This document shows positions 1 through 8,483 of a stretch of 51,361 nt of DNA, piece by piece. Position 1 is the stretch's first letter, and the number at the start of each line of letters is the position of its first letter. The position numbers and the translations under genes are program-made. The notes beneath the pieces are model-generated. The model did not search any database and had not been told where the DNA came from. It saw only the letters and a list, made by a program, of their open reading frames with translations. The stretch covers positions 1 through 51,361 of the forward strand of contig JAFGMA010000187.1 in the NCBI GenBank assembly GCA_016927835.1. The letters run 5' to 3'. Source of the stretch: Candidatus Zhuqueibacterota bacterium. GTDB lineage: Bacteria > Zhuqueibacterota > Zhuqueibacteria > Thermofontimicrobiales > Sulfurfontimicrobiaceae.

Positions 1-141
1 ACGGGCACAAATTGAACTTTCATGTCATTGCGAGCGAAACGGAGTGCAGCGAAGCAATCCCATGAGGTTAAGCACTGAAAAGATTGCCTCGGCAAAAAAC
101 GCCTCGCAATGACAGTAAAAAAATGTTCAATTTATGACCGT
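1..141. repeat. Palindromic dispersed repeat, copy 1
   Basis: A 92-bp core (23-114) is bounded by 12-bp terminal inverted repeats, TGTCATTGCGAG and CTCGCAATGACA, with internal GAAGCAATC/GATTGC segments. It is flanked by a second inverted repeat: positions 1-17 pair with 125-141 at 15 of 17 bases (central part AAATTGAAC/GTTCAATTT). The core shares its ends and inner motifs with 6064-6170, but the outer arms do not. It lies just past the stop codon of the minus-strand PLP enzyme, where a terminator would be expected, so the hairpin may end that transcript. The window edge cuts the left side, so the full extent is unknown. Confidence 0.85.
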
Positions 142-171
142 TTGCAGTATAATTATGAAAAGGCGTACTTT

Positions 172-1419
172 TTATTGTAGCGCATGTTGAAGATCAGCCT
201 GAATCACCTCGAGTGGTTCCAGTCCCACCGATAATCGCAATAGATTCTTTTCGATGCCAAACTCAGCAAGTTGTTTTGAATCCAATTGATTATGAGACGT
301 GCATCCCACGTGCTGGAGTATCGTTTTGCAGTCCCCGATGTTGGCAGCAATTTGAATCGTTGACAACCTGTTAAATAAGCGCTCAACTTCCTTCCAACCG
401 CCGTGCAATGAAAATGAAAGCAATCCGCCGGTTCCCCCTGGAAAATATTTATCGAGTAACGCAGCATTCGAATTCAAATCAGGGTAACATACCGTTTTCA
501 CTTGCGGTTGTGCCTGAAGCCACTTCGCCAGCATGAGGCTTTTTGAAGAGAGATGATCCATCCGCAATCGCAGTGTCTCCATCCCATTGAGGAACAGATA
601 TGCATTGAACGGGGACAAACTTGAGCCGAAATTCCTGAGCATTGTGCATCGCAGAAATAATGGCAGGGCAGCGTCACCGCCGGCTTCCGACGCTGTTTTT
701 CCATTCAAGTCATTTGAAGGCTCATAAAATTTGGGATATCTTGCGCGCGACAGTTGGAATGGTCCGCAAACAATCATTCCGCCGACCGCATTGCCGTGAC
801 CCCCGATATATTTCGTTGCGCTAAGCGCTTCCACATCGCACCAGCGCAATGCATCGAACAGCGCTACCGAATTCGTATTATCAATCACGTAAATGACCTG
901 ATGCCGCTGTGCCACACGATACACCGCTTCAAAATCGATAATTTCCATCAGCGGATTTGCAATGGCTTCGGTGAATATCAAGCAAGTTTTATCATCAATG
1001 TGTTTTTCCACAGCGTCCAGATTGTTGAAATCCACAAAACGAATTTCGACACCAAAAGCCCGGAGCATGTCGAACAGCGCAATCGTTCCGCCGTAAAGCT
1101 TGGGAGAAGTGATAATATTCGCTCCAGGGTAACCGAGTGCAAAAAACAGATTCGCGAGCGCTGCTGTTCCGCTCGAAAACGCGACGGCGCAGATACCTGA
1201 TGAGAGCGCACGCACTTTTTCCTCAAACGCTTCCACAGTCGGATTACTTATACGGGTATAGGCATGACTTTTTACGTCGCCTCGAAAGGTGTCGATGCAG
1301 TGTTTCAGCGAAGCGAATTTATAGGTGACAGTCATGGCGATAGGTTCCTGCAAGGGCGGCGCTTCATTTTTCGGGGTCTGTGTCTGGTATTTTGCCAATT
1401 CTTCTGCCGAAACTTTCAT
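172..1419 (-). CDS. Cys/Met-metabolism PLP enzyme (O-acetylhomoserine sulfhydrylase-like)
   Basis: Fold-type I PLP enzyme of the Cys/Met metabolism family. Such proteins make or break C-S bonds at the gamma carbon of activated homoserine; closest in feel to O-acetylhomoserine sulfhydrylase. Counting from the chosen start (415 aa), the phosphate-binding SSGTAAL is at about 82-88, Asp180 sits in VIDNT, and the PLP lysine is Lys203 in SATKYIGGHG. The frame is open for 19 codons further upstream, to 1476. I chose ATG 1417-1419 because GGAG lies 9 nt before it and the extra residues do not resemble the family. Family members have several activities (cystathionine gamma-synthase, gamma-lyase, sulfhydrylase), so the exact reaction is not settled. 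No other sulfur-assimilation gene is adjacent. A repeat hairpin follows the stop codon. Confidence 0.88.
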   Translation of the reverse strand: MKVSAEELAKYQTQTPKNEAPPLQEPIAMTVTYKFASLKHCIDTFRGDVKSHAYTRISNPTVEAFEEKVRALSSGICAVAFSSGTAALANLFFALGYPGANIITSPKLYGGTIALFDMLRAFGVEIRFVDFNNLDAVEKHIDDKTCLIFTEAIANPLMEIIDFEAVYRVAQRHQVIYVIDNTNSVALFDALRWCDVEALSATKYIGGHGNAVGGMIVCGPFQLSRARYPKFYEPSNDLNGKTASEAGGDAALPLFLRCTMLRNFGSSLSPFNAYLFLNGMETLRLRMDHLSSKSLMLAKWLQAQPQVKTVCYPDLNSNAALLDKYFPGGTGGLLSFSLHGGWKEVERLFNRLSTIQIAANIGDCKTILQHVGCTSHNQLDSKQLAEFGIEKNLLRLSVGLEPLEVIQADLQHALQ

Positions 1420-1748
1420 TCCACTTATCTCCGTTTGAAATGAAAAAGATTGGGATTCACCAATTATAAACAGCAATTGCCGATTATGAGGAAACGCGGA
1501 TTAGGCCTGCACGACGCAACAAGCATGAGACATCTTCGCAAAACTTTTGAATGCATAAGGTTTGAATATTTTGTATTTTATTGATTAAAAATTCATATCT
1601 GATTACAGAACATAAAAGAATCCTCCTGAATGACAAGGCGGTTGCATTTTATTCCCCAATGCGTACAGTTAAAATAATATGTTTTTATTATTCTATGTCC
1701 TCGTTTCTTACCGAAGCGCTCCGAACCTGAGATTGATCTGTTCAGATA
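1420..1748. other. Intergenic region with an RBS-led mini-ORF
   Basis: No gene of normal size is visible. On the minus strand a strong Shine-Dalgarno (AGGAGGA, about 1621-1627) precedes ATG at 1611-1613 by 7 nt. That frame encodes only MFCNQI and stops at 1593-1595. It lies about 174 nt upstream of the PLP enzyme start, so it could be a leader peptide (it has one Cys codon) or the stump of a lost gene. A weak TAAAAT-type -10 lies upstream. Otherwise the stretch is AT-rich with nothing else recognisable. Confidence 0.35.
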
Positions 1749-2669
1749 CTATTCTTTCGATTTTTTCTGGAGCAGATAAATATCGCTTTTGAAATCGACA
1801 AAGCCTTCCGGTGCGCCAATAACCATGTCGCTGAAAATCACCTCTTCCACCGCGTAGTTTGCACGGGCAAGCATCAGCCCATCGGGATTATAAATTCCCG
1901 AAACCATCATCTGCACTGGTCCGGCATTGTTGCAGCTTACGATGTAGAAACCATTTTCCGCCGCACGGCAACGCATCGTTCCTTCCAGTACCGGCACTTT
2001 CCATTCTGAATTTCCGTAAGCAGAAGCGAGGTGCAGCATCAAATTCACACCGGACTGGCGCATAATTCGCCATAATTCAGGGTAGCGCATGTCCATGCAG
2101 ATGAGCATGCCCAGCCGGAGATTGCGCCAGGAAAAGGTTGGCAATCGCTCGCCATCGCGGAAAAATTTGCGTTCGTGATCGGTTTGCTGGATTTTATCGT
2201 AATAGGCAAGAATTTCCCCGGTATCATCGATGAAGAAAGCCCTGTTTCGCCAGATTGCTTGCTGATCTTGCCAGCCGGCACCAAGCGCGATTGCCATCGA
2301 TAGATCCCTTGCGCGTTGCCGGAGATATTTTAGCACCTTTTCCGTACTATCCTGGTTGATGAAATCCAGCGAATCCCTGCCTGGCGGCGGATAGCCGGTG
2401 AGGGCGCACTCCGGAAATACAATCAGTTCTGCATCATTGTGCGCTGCGATTTCAAGCATTGATTCGATAGCCTTCAGATTGGCATCGATATTGGGCTTCA
2501 ATTGAAATTGACCGACAGCCGCGCGGAGCGGTGTAATGCTGCCAGCGAGTTGGCGCGATTCTGAAGATTGCGCTCCGGCAATGCCGGCAAGGAATAAACT
2601 TAATCCGGCAAATAGCATGAACAGAGTTTGCAGCAACGATGGGATGACAGGAAGATTAAATGATACCAT
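1749..2669 (-). CDS. Exported carbon-nitrogen hydrolase (nitrilase superfamily)
   Basis: Nitrilase-superfamily amidase/hydrolase, 306 aa. The catalytic triad is visible: Glu87 in FPECALTGYPP, Lys159 in YYDKIQQ and Cys191 in LICMDMRYPE, in the usual order and spacing. The N-terminus is a hydrophobic segment (about residues 8-33, ending near AGAQS) that reads as a signal peptide, which is unusual because most family members are cytosolic. The start is fixed by a strong AAGGAGGAGG just upstream of ATG 2667-2669. The substrate cannot be inferred. It stands alone, about 210 nt downstream of the GH38-like gene and about 330 nt upstream of the PLP enzyme. Confidence 0.85.
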   Translation of the reverse strand: MVSFNLPVIPSLLQTLFMLFAGLSLFLAGIAGAQSSESRQLAGSITPLRAAVGQFQLKPNIDANLKAIESMLEIAAHNDAELIVFPECALTGYPPPGRDSLDFINQDSTEKVLKYLRQRARDLSMAIALGAGWQDQQAIWRNRAFFIDDTGEILAYYDKIQQTDHERKFFRDGERLPTFSWRNLRLGMLICMDMRYPELWRIMRQSGVNLMLHLASAYGNSEWKVPVLEGTMRCRAAENGFYIVSCNNAGPVQMMVSGIYNPDGLMLARANYAVEEVIFSDMVIGAPEGFVDFKSDIYLLQKKSKE

Positions 2670-2883
2670 CGTTCCTCCTCCTTTTTAACAATTGGATGTG
2701 GCGATGGATGCTCTTTTCTTGCGGCAAGCTTCATAGTTTAAAATTGACTGACGGCTACAGATTCTTTTGGCTGCTGGTCGTCAAAGGACAACCTTATGAA
2801 ATATAGCAATTTTAAAAAAAATGGAAATTGACTTTAAAGGCGGCGTGACATTTTTTCGTTCCTGAAATGCGGCAAAGGCGCTT

Positions 2884-5800
2884 TCAAACCAGGGTCAGTT
2901 TGCTACCGCTGATTTGAAGCCGTAACGTCGCTATCTGGTTAGGCATTATATTGAAAATCACTGAATGCTCATCAGCGATAACTTCCTCCACGTTATTTTC
3001 TTCGAGGTCAGTTTTAAAGGCACTTTCAATACGTGCGAAATTCAAGCTGAACATGACTTCGGTTTCCGAACCCTGTGTTTCGAGAAAGCGCAAAATGATA
3101 TCATCGCCGGCTTCCGCGCGCTTCATCGAAAGCATTTTTACATGATTGGGCTCAATTTGGCAAAAGCTGCTGTTAAGAGGCAATGCTGCTTTGCGTTGAC
3201 CCTTCATGAAAACCGAACTCAATTTTGACGCGTGTGACCATCCGAATTGCTGAGAATTTCCGTTTTTCCAGTTCCCTTTATGCGAAGTGACCGAATACCG
3301 GAAAAGCATGTCTGCCAGTTGCACGCAGCCGAAATTGGTTTTATAATTTCCGGTCATCACCAGCGAATACAAGTGTGCCTTAGTCAAATCCTCACTTGTT
3401 GCGAAGGCGCGTCCAAAATCGTGTGGGGGAAACAGATGATGTGCCTGTGATACATACCCCTGCCACAAGTCGCCGATGCGGACAATGGGTGCATCCTGGG
3501 AAGCCCATGTAATACCGATTTCATCGTTGGCAATTCCAATCCACGATTGAACAGCATTGGCATCGGAATGTGCGCCGGGAAAGGCATCTTTCAGCGGTTC
3601 GATGACATTGAGAGCGCTTTCGTAGTGGAATACCGGCGCCTTGACCTGAAACGGAAAAGCAAAATATATCTCCTGCAGCGGTGTCGAATCTTTGATTATG
3701 CGATTGGTGAAATCAATGCGCTTGATTTCATTGTAAAGCATAATTTCCTGCACGCACAACGGACAACCTTCCATGTGCCCGGTGATAACCAGACTGATTC
3801 CCACTGAGCCGCGCTGCTCTTTGCGTATGACAATATTTTCCAGGATGTTGATCCGCTGCGTTTGTGCGCACCGGGCGAAAAGCTGATTGATTCGATACTT
3901 GGCAAATCCGTCAACCAGTTCACATCCCAATTCTTTATCATAAATGCTGAATAAGCCGCCGCTATTCAAAGCGATCACGATTTTATAAAACTTATTTTCA
4001 ATGCTCCTGCCGCTTTGATCCAGTGCATGCGGCGGTGTCGGTTTTTTAGGGCTCGATTTCAAGCAGTAACATTTATATCCAAGCGCAGGGATATCATGTG
4101 CAACGAAAATCAACTCCTTCGAATGCAAGTGATCTTTTTGACCGAAAGCATAACGTTCCGGCGCATACGGAACCGGATCGTTGGGCGTTGAAATTTCCTT
4201 GATTTGGTACGGCACACTTGCATTTTTTTCCGTGTCGATCAGTTGAAAACCCTTTTGCAGCAGTTCCAGCGGAGGTTTGGCAAGCTGACGCCCCATCACT
4301 GGGGCACCGATTAGAGGCGGCGGTTGATGGCGATTCTCGCGCGTTGATGCTGTTGCCAACGGATACAGCGGCATTCCGGCGGGCGGGCTGGGTGAGAATT
4401 CCGCCGCAACGACATCGGTACGATCGAACGGGAGCGCATTGAAAACGATGAGATAAAATGCATCTTCAGGCAGAGCGATATGATCGGCGATTCGATTCAG
4501 GCTCATTTGGGTGATGCTGTGCGCTGTTGCAGCCGCACGATAGGCATACGCTTTTTTCTCGGCTAATTCAGCCTGCTGCGCTGGTCCAATCGGATGGAAT
4601 TGACCGAATGTGCGCTCGTCGAACATTGCCAGGGCAAAATAGGCATCTTCGAGCGCTTTTGTCGCGTATTGGTAATCGGTCAAGGTGGCGGCGATAGTGG
4701 CAAATTTTTCAGCATCAGGAAGCTGGTGTTGAGTTTGTCGATTTACCGCCAGTTCCTGCGCAACACTGGTCGCTGCCACCGGGTAATCGGTACCGGGCAA
4801 GTCTCCCCTGAACGTTCGCAAGCTCTCCGGCAGCTCTTTTTCAAACTGCTCAAAAAAGAGCGTATTCGTCGAAATGAGTAATTTTGGCGAGACCCATTTT
4901 TCATTCCAGGCTTTCACTGTATCGCAAAACGCACGATTGGGCGGCGCATTGTCTCGCATGGCACCATTGATTAAGCAGCGCACCGTTCGATAAGGATATC
5001 CCTGGCTTTGGTATGCTTTCAATCGCTGCTCCAGATCGGGCAATTCGGGATCGGCAATGCCCGTTGCGCCGGTGTCGCCCTGCCAGACCAGCAGCCTTTT
5101 TCCTGTTTGCGCTTCCCAGTAAAATGCATCAGGCGCGCCATTGGGCATGACGGCTTTTTCGTCCCAGAAGCCATGCACGTCGATTCCCTCCCAGGAAAAA
5201 TATTGCGGAAGTGCCGGTGAAAAATAGCGAATACCAGCTTCGGTCAAGAGCGATGCCAAACCCCAGTTGAATCCCGGTATGTCATTCAGCATGGCGCTTC
5301 GGATGGGAATTCCGTAACGCTTTTTCAGCGCGAAAGCCGAAGCCAACGAGCGGATCAATTCCTCTGAACCTGCAAGCTCAGTTATCTGGTTTCCGAGCAG
5401 CGCGCAAACTTCGATGCGTCCTTCTTTGATGAAATGCATCAAGCGCTCGATATCATCCTGACAGCGGTTTTTGAGGTAATGCAGGATAGACCAGGTGGTT
5501 TCAATGGTGTACCTGAATTGTGCCTCGGCAGGTAAATCCTTTGTGTCATCACAAAATTGGATGACATCGTCGATGAATGTGAGGTAATCGTCAAGGACAT
5601 TTTGCGGCAGGTCGGTATAGCCCAAATCATGATGGGCAAATTGAACCAGATGGACTTCCCAGTGCCGTTGGGGAATCCATTTCAATGTCTTTGAACTATA
5701 CACTTTTCCTTTGGAGGCGATTTCAAATATGATGTCGCCTGGTTGCTGTATGTCGGGAACGCCGATTTGATGTGTATGTGCACCGATTGCCACTTTATCA

Positions 5801-5970
5801 ATTGTTTGATGGAAGTCGACATTCTCAGCGCGAACCACAATATCGTATGCTTTTTCCGTTTGAAAATTTTCAATCGTGATGTGGGCTACCTGCAGTATCC
5901 GATCTTCTTCCTGGTAGTAGAAAATCGTTGGATCGATCTTGGTAATTTTAATCGGTTCTCTCTCAGCCAT
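2884..5970 (-). CDS. Glycoside hydrolase family 38-like protein (alpha-mannosidase type)
   Basis: A 1028-aa protein with GH38 architecture: an N-terminal beta-rich stretch of about 100 residues, a catalytic barrel starting at HHDLGYTD (113-120, metal-binding His/Asp), a second acidic site in LNDIPGFNWG (Asp230, where GH38 enzymes carry the nucleophile), a helical middle part (about 400-500) and a large C-terminal beta region. Known GH38 enzymes are zinc-dependent, retaining alpha-mannosidases. There is no signal peptide, so it probably acts in the cytoplasm on imported oligosaccharides. The HHDLGYTD form belongs to a divergent branch, so the sugar specificity is not certain. AAGGA precedes ATG 5968-5970. 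The D-mannose/D-lyxose isomerase at 42113 could use released mannose, but the two genes are far apart. Confidence 0.8.
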   Translation of the reverse strand: MAEREPIKITKIDPTIFYYQEEDRILQVAHITIENFQTEKAYDIVVRAENVDFHQTIDKVAIGAHTHQIGVPDIQQPGDIIFEIASKGKVYSSKTLKWIPQRHWEVHLVQFAHHDLGYTDLPQNVLDDYLTFIDDVIQFCDDTKDLPAEAQFRYTIETTWSILHYLKNRCQDDIERLMHFIKEGRIEVCALLGNQITELAGSEELIRSLASAFALKKRYGIPIRSAMLNDIPGFNWGLASLLTEAGIRYFSPALPQYFSWEGIDVHGFWDEKAVMPNGAPDAFYWEAQTGKRLLVWQGDTGATGIADPELPDLEQRLKAYQSQGYPYRTVRCLINGAMRDNAPPNRAFCDTVKAWNEKWVSPKLLISTNTLFFEQFEKELPESLRTFRGDLPGTDYPVAATSVAQELAVNRQTQHQLPDAEKFATIAATLTDYQYATKALEDAYFALAMFDERTFGQFHPIGPAQQAELAEKKAYAYRAAATAHSITQMSLNRIADHIALPEDAFYLIVFNALPFDRTDVVAAEFSPSPPAGMPLYPLATASTRENRHQPPPLIGAPVMGRQLAKPPLELLQKGFQLIDTEKNASVPYQIKEISTPNDPVPYAPERYAFGQKDHLHSKELIFVAHDIPALGYKCYCLKSSPKKPTPPHALDQSGRSIENKFYKIVIALNSGGLFSIYDKELGCELVDGFAKYRINQLFARCAQTQRINILENIVIRKEQRGSVGISLVITGHMEGCPLCVQEIMLYNEIKRIDFTNRIIKDSTPLQEIYFAFPFQVKAPVFHYESALNVIEPLKDAFPGAHSDANAVQSWIGIANDEIGITWASQDAPIVRIGDLWQGYVSQAHHLFPPHDFGRAFATSEDLTKAHLYSLVMTGNYKTNFGCVQLADMLFRYSVTSHKGNWKNGNSQQFGWSHASKLSSVFMKGQRKAALPLNSSFCQIEPNHVKMLSMKRAEAGDDIILRFLETQGSETEVMFSLNFARIESAFKTDLEENNVEEVIADEHSVIFNIMPNQIATLRLQISGSKLTLV

Positions 5971-6036
5971 TCCAATCCTTTTATCATTCAGCCTGTATTA
6001 TCCGCAAATCATTCCGGTAATGTGAATACTATACTC

Positions 6037-6205
6037 GTTAAGGGTTAAAATGTAACATATTCCTGTCATTGCCAGCGACGATAGGAGCAAAGCAATCTCT
6101 TATGTTAGCGCAATAACAACTGAGATTGCTTCGGCTGGGCGCCCCCGGCAAAAAACGCCTCGCAATGACAAAATAAAAATGCTATGTTACAAACTCACCC
6201 GTAAC
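6037..6205. repeat. Palindromic dispersed repeat, copy 2
   Basis: The core (6064-6170) begins TGTCATTGCCAGCGA and ends GCCTCGCAATGACA, sharing its ends and the AAGCAATC/GATTGCTTCGG/CGGCAAAAAACGCC motifs with the repeat at 23-114. It is enclosed by its own outer inverted repeat: 6037-6059 pairs with 6183-6205 at about 18 of 23 positions, including the perfect TGTAACATA/TATGTTACA. These outer arms are unrelated to those of copy 1. It sits between the enzyme I stop codon (6321) and the start of the GH38-like gene (5970), downstream of ptsI on the minus strand, so it may act as a terminator hairpin. Confidence 0.85.
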
Positions 6206-6320
6206 AGGTATAAATTAGCAAGGCAGTAGCATAATGTGTTAATGCAACATGGTGCACGCGTTGATTTTGGATATAACAAATCTTTTTGCTGTCAGTGTCA
6301 GGTTACTTCGTCCCGCCACA

Positions 6321-8045
6321 TCACCATGAATTATTGATGTATTTCTTGATTTCCTTAATTTTTTCAAGCGCTAAAACTCTCTGGGCGGTCTGCTTTGCTT
6401 CTGTCATCGTTAGCGAATGGATCTTGCTTTTCAGATGCGGGATGAAAAATGAACTCATACTCAATTCTGTATACCCCATTCCCAGGAGCAACGCAGTGTA
6501 GCGGGTATCTCCTGCCATTTCGCCACAGATGCTGATGGATTTATTCGCACGCCTTGCGGCTTTCGCCATTCGGCTCAATAGCTTCAGGATTGCCGGATGC
6601 ACCGGTTCGTACAGATCGCTTACCATTTCATTGCCGCGATCCACTGCGATGGTGTATTGAATCAGGTCATTTGTTCCTACGCTCAGAAAATCGGCATACT
6701 TAAGAATCGAATCAATCACCAACGATGCCGATGGAACTTCTATCATAGCACCAACAGGTATTTTCGCGTTAAATGCCAGATTTTCCCGCTTCAATTCTCT
6801 GGCGCATTTTCGAATCAGACGTTTGGTTTTGATGACCTGTTCCACGCCGGATATCATTGGCAATAACAGCTTTACATTGCCAAAAACACTTGCCCTCAGA
6901 ATGGCGCGCAACTGCATTTTGAATAATTCGGGATGCTCGAGAGAAACCCTGATCGCCCGCAGCCCAAGATAGGGATTGGTTTCCCTCAAATCGGGGTAGA
7001 AACCGCTGAACTTATCCCCGCCTAAATCGAGAGTCCTGATCGTAACCGGGCTCGGTGCAATTTTTTCCACCACACGGCGATAATCGATTAATTGTTCATC
7101 TTCGGAAGGGAATTCAGCATGGTTTAAAAAGTGCATTTCCGTCCGATATAGACCGATCCCATCGGCATTTGCATGAATGGCAGCAGTAACATCATCCTCT
7201 GATCGAATATTTGCCAGCACTTTGATTCGTACGCCGTCTTTGGTTCGCGTCGGCAATTTCGCGATTTTCTTCTCTTTATCTTCCTGAATATGCAGAGATT
7301 CAAGCTGCTTCCGAAAGGTACTTAATTCTTCTTCAGTAGGATTCTGCAAAATTTCACCACGGAAGCCATCCACAATGAGCAGGCTTCCCATTTTCAGGCG
7401 CGTCTCAAGATTATGTACGCCCGAAACCAGAGGAATACCCAGCGATCGCGCTAAAATAGCGGCATGAGACGTGGGCCCGCCTTTTTCGGTGACGAAACCG
7501 CGAATGCGATTCTTTTTCAGATTAATCGTTTGGGAAGGCGTCAGTTCGCTGGAAACGATGATGACATCTTCATCGGTGGATAAAAGCAGGGATCGATCAA
7601 ATCCCATAATGTTTTCTAACAGCCGCATGCCCACATCGCGGATATCCTGGATGCGCTCACGAAAATGCGGATCATGTATTTTTGAGAACATCCGAATCGA
7701 TTCCGACGTCACATCTTCGACGGCAGCTTCCAGATTGATTTTATTTTCAACCAGCTTCTTTTGAATTTTCGCCAGAAAAACCGGATCATCCAAAAATAGC
7801 AGATGCGTGCCGAATATCTCGGCATCCTTGATGCCCACCTCGCTCTCAGCAACCGATTTCAATTGGCTCAATTCCTGTTTTGATTCCGCAATTGCGTCTG
7901 TCAGGCGCTGCAATTCTCTTTCGACCTGTGAGACTTTAATCTTCCGCCGCGGAACAACCAGAATTTTGCCAAACACGCAAGCCTTGCCAACCGCAAGACC
8001 CGGTGAGACTGCCAATCCCTGGTATTTTGCTCGCTTTCCCGGCAT
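6321..8045 (-). CDS. ptsI: Phosphoenolpyruvate-protein phosphotransferase (PTS enzyme I)
   Basis: Enzyme I takes phosphate from PEP and passes it to HPr; cytoplasmic. The 574-aa length is normal for the family. Seen: the N-terminal HPr-binding helical part, the phosphohistidine loop GGPTSHAAILAR (His194), RTEMHFLNH in the PEP-binding barrel, SVGTNDLIQYTIAVDR, and the C-terminal CGEMAGD with its active-site cysteine. GGAGAGAGA directly precedes the ATG. No HPr, HPr kinase or EII permease gene is in the window, so it is a stand-alone gene here; it could serve sugar uptake or a regulatory PTS. There is no GAF domain, so it is not the nitrogen-PTS (PtsP) form. Confidence 0.95.
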   Translation of the reverse strand: MPGKRAKYQGLAVSPGLAVGKACVFGKILVVPRRKIKVSQVERELQRLTDAIAESKQELSQLKSVAESEVGIKDAEIFGTHLLFLDDPVFLAKIQKKLVENKINLEAAVEDVTSESIRMFSKIHDPHFRERIQDIRDVGMRLLENIMGFDRSLLLSTDEDVIIVSSELTPSQTINLKKNRIRGFVTEKGGPTSHAAILARSLGIPLVSGVHNLETRLKMGSLLIVDGFRGEILQNPTEEELSTFRKQLESLHIQEDKEKKIAKLPTRTKDGVRIKVLANIRSEDDVTAAIHANADGIGLYRTEMHFLNHAEFPSEDEQLIDYRRVVEKIAPSPVTIRTLDLGGDKFSGFYPDLRETNPYLGLRAIRVSLEHPELFKMQLRAILRASVFGNVKLLLPMISGVEQVIKTKRLIRKCARELKRENLAFNAKIPVGAMIEVPSASLVIDSILKYADFLSVGTNDLIQYTIAVDRGNEMVSDLYEPVHPAILKLLSRMAKAARRANKSISICGEMAGDTRYTALLLGMGYTELSMSSFFIPHLKSKIHSLTMTEAKQTAQRVLALEKIKEIKKYINNSW

Positions 8046-8117
8046 TCTCTCTCCGAATTAATGAAAAAAATAGCGGAGCTTTGTGGGAATCTCTTTCGTC
8101 CGCATTTCATTCAATGC

Positions 8118-8347
8118 AATTCATTTGATAATCTATCCGAACATCCCGGTTCTTCACCAAAACGCATCACTGGGCGTTTTATCGATAACTCTGCTTTGCG
8201 AAGGTCCATCGTCACGGGGTATCCGACAGTTTACAACGGTGCAGCCTTCCGATGGATACTGGTTCAAATCCATCCGAGAACTTGCCCTTATTGGGCTTGA
8301 CTTGATTTTTGCTGTCGGATGTCCGCGTTTGCCCGAGAATTGATACT
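8118..8347 (+). pseudogene. Decayed phnH-like fragment (C-P lyase subunit remnant)
   Basis: Between ptsI and the THEP1 gene the plus strand carries fragments reminiscent of the C-terminal half of PhnH, a carbon-phosphorus lyase core subunit. One frame gives NSFDNLSEHPGSS, like the family's GTLExPExSAT. A second gives SITLLCEGPSSRGIRQF and later GLDLIFAVG, like ITLxGPGI and PLGxDLIxxxG. A third gives VRVCPRIDTC, like the terminal IPRTT. The order and spacing fit, but at least two frameshifts are needed and there is no start or upstream part. Recognition is by eye from family memory. The rest of 8046-8483 shows nothing clear and is AT-rich after 8390. Confidence 0.35.
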
Positions 8348-8483
8348 TGTTTCAACCAGTTCCTTGCACAGCACCAATCCTCGTCATTAGACGCAAAAAA
8401 AGTGGGCTATAAAATAATACAATTTTTGCAGAAAAGCAAGATAAATCTTGATAAAAAAACTGATCAACACATTGAAAATCAAG

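Noticed and set aside
754..1200. 148-aa plus-strand ORF
   Set aside because: It lies wholly inside the PLP enzyme gene on the opposite strand and has no family resemblance.
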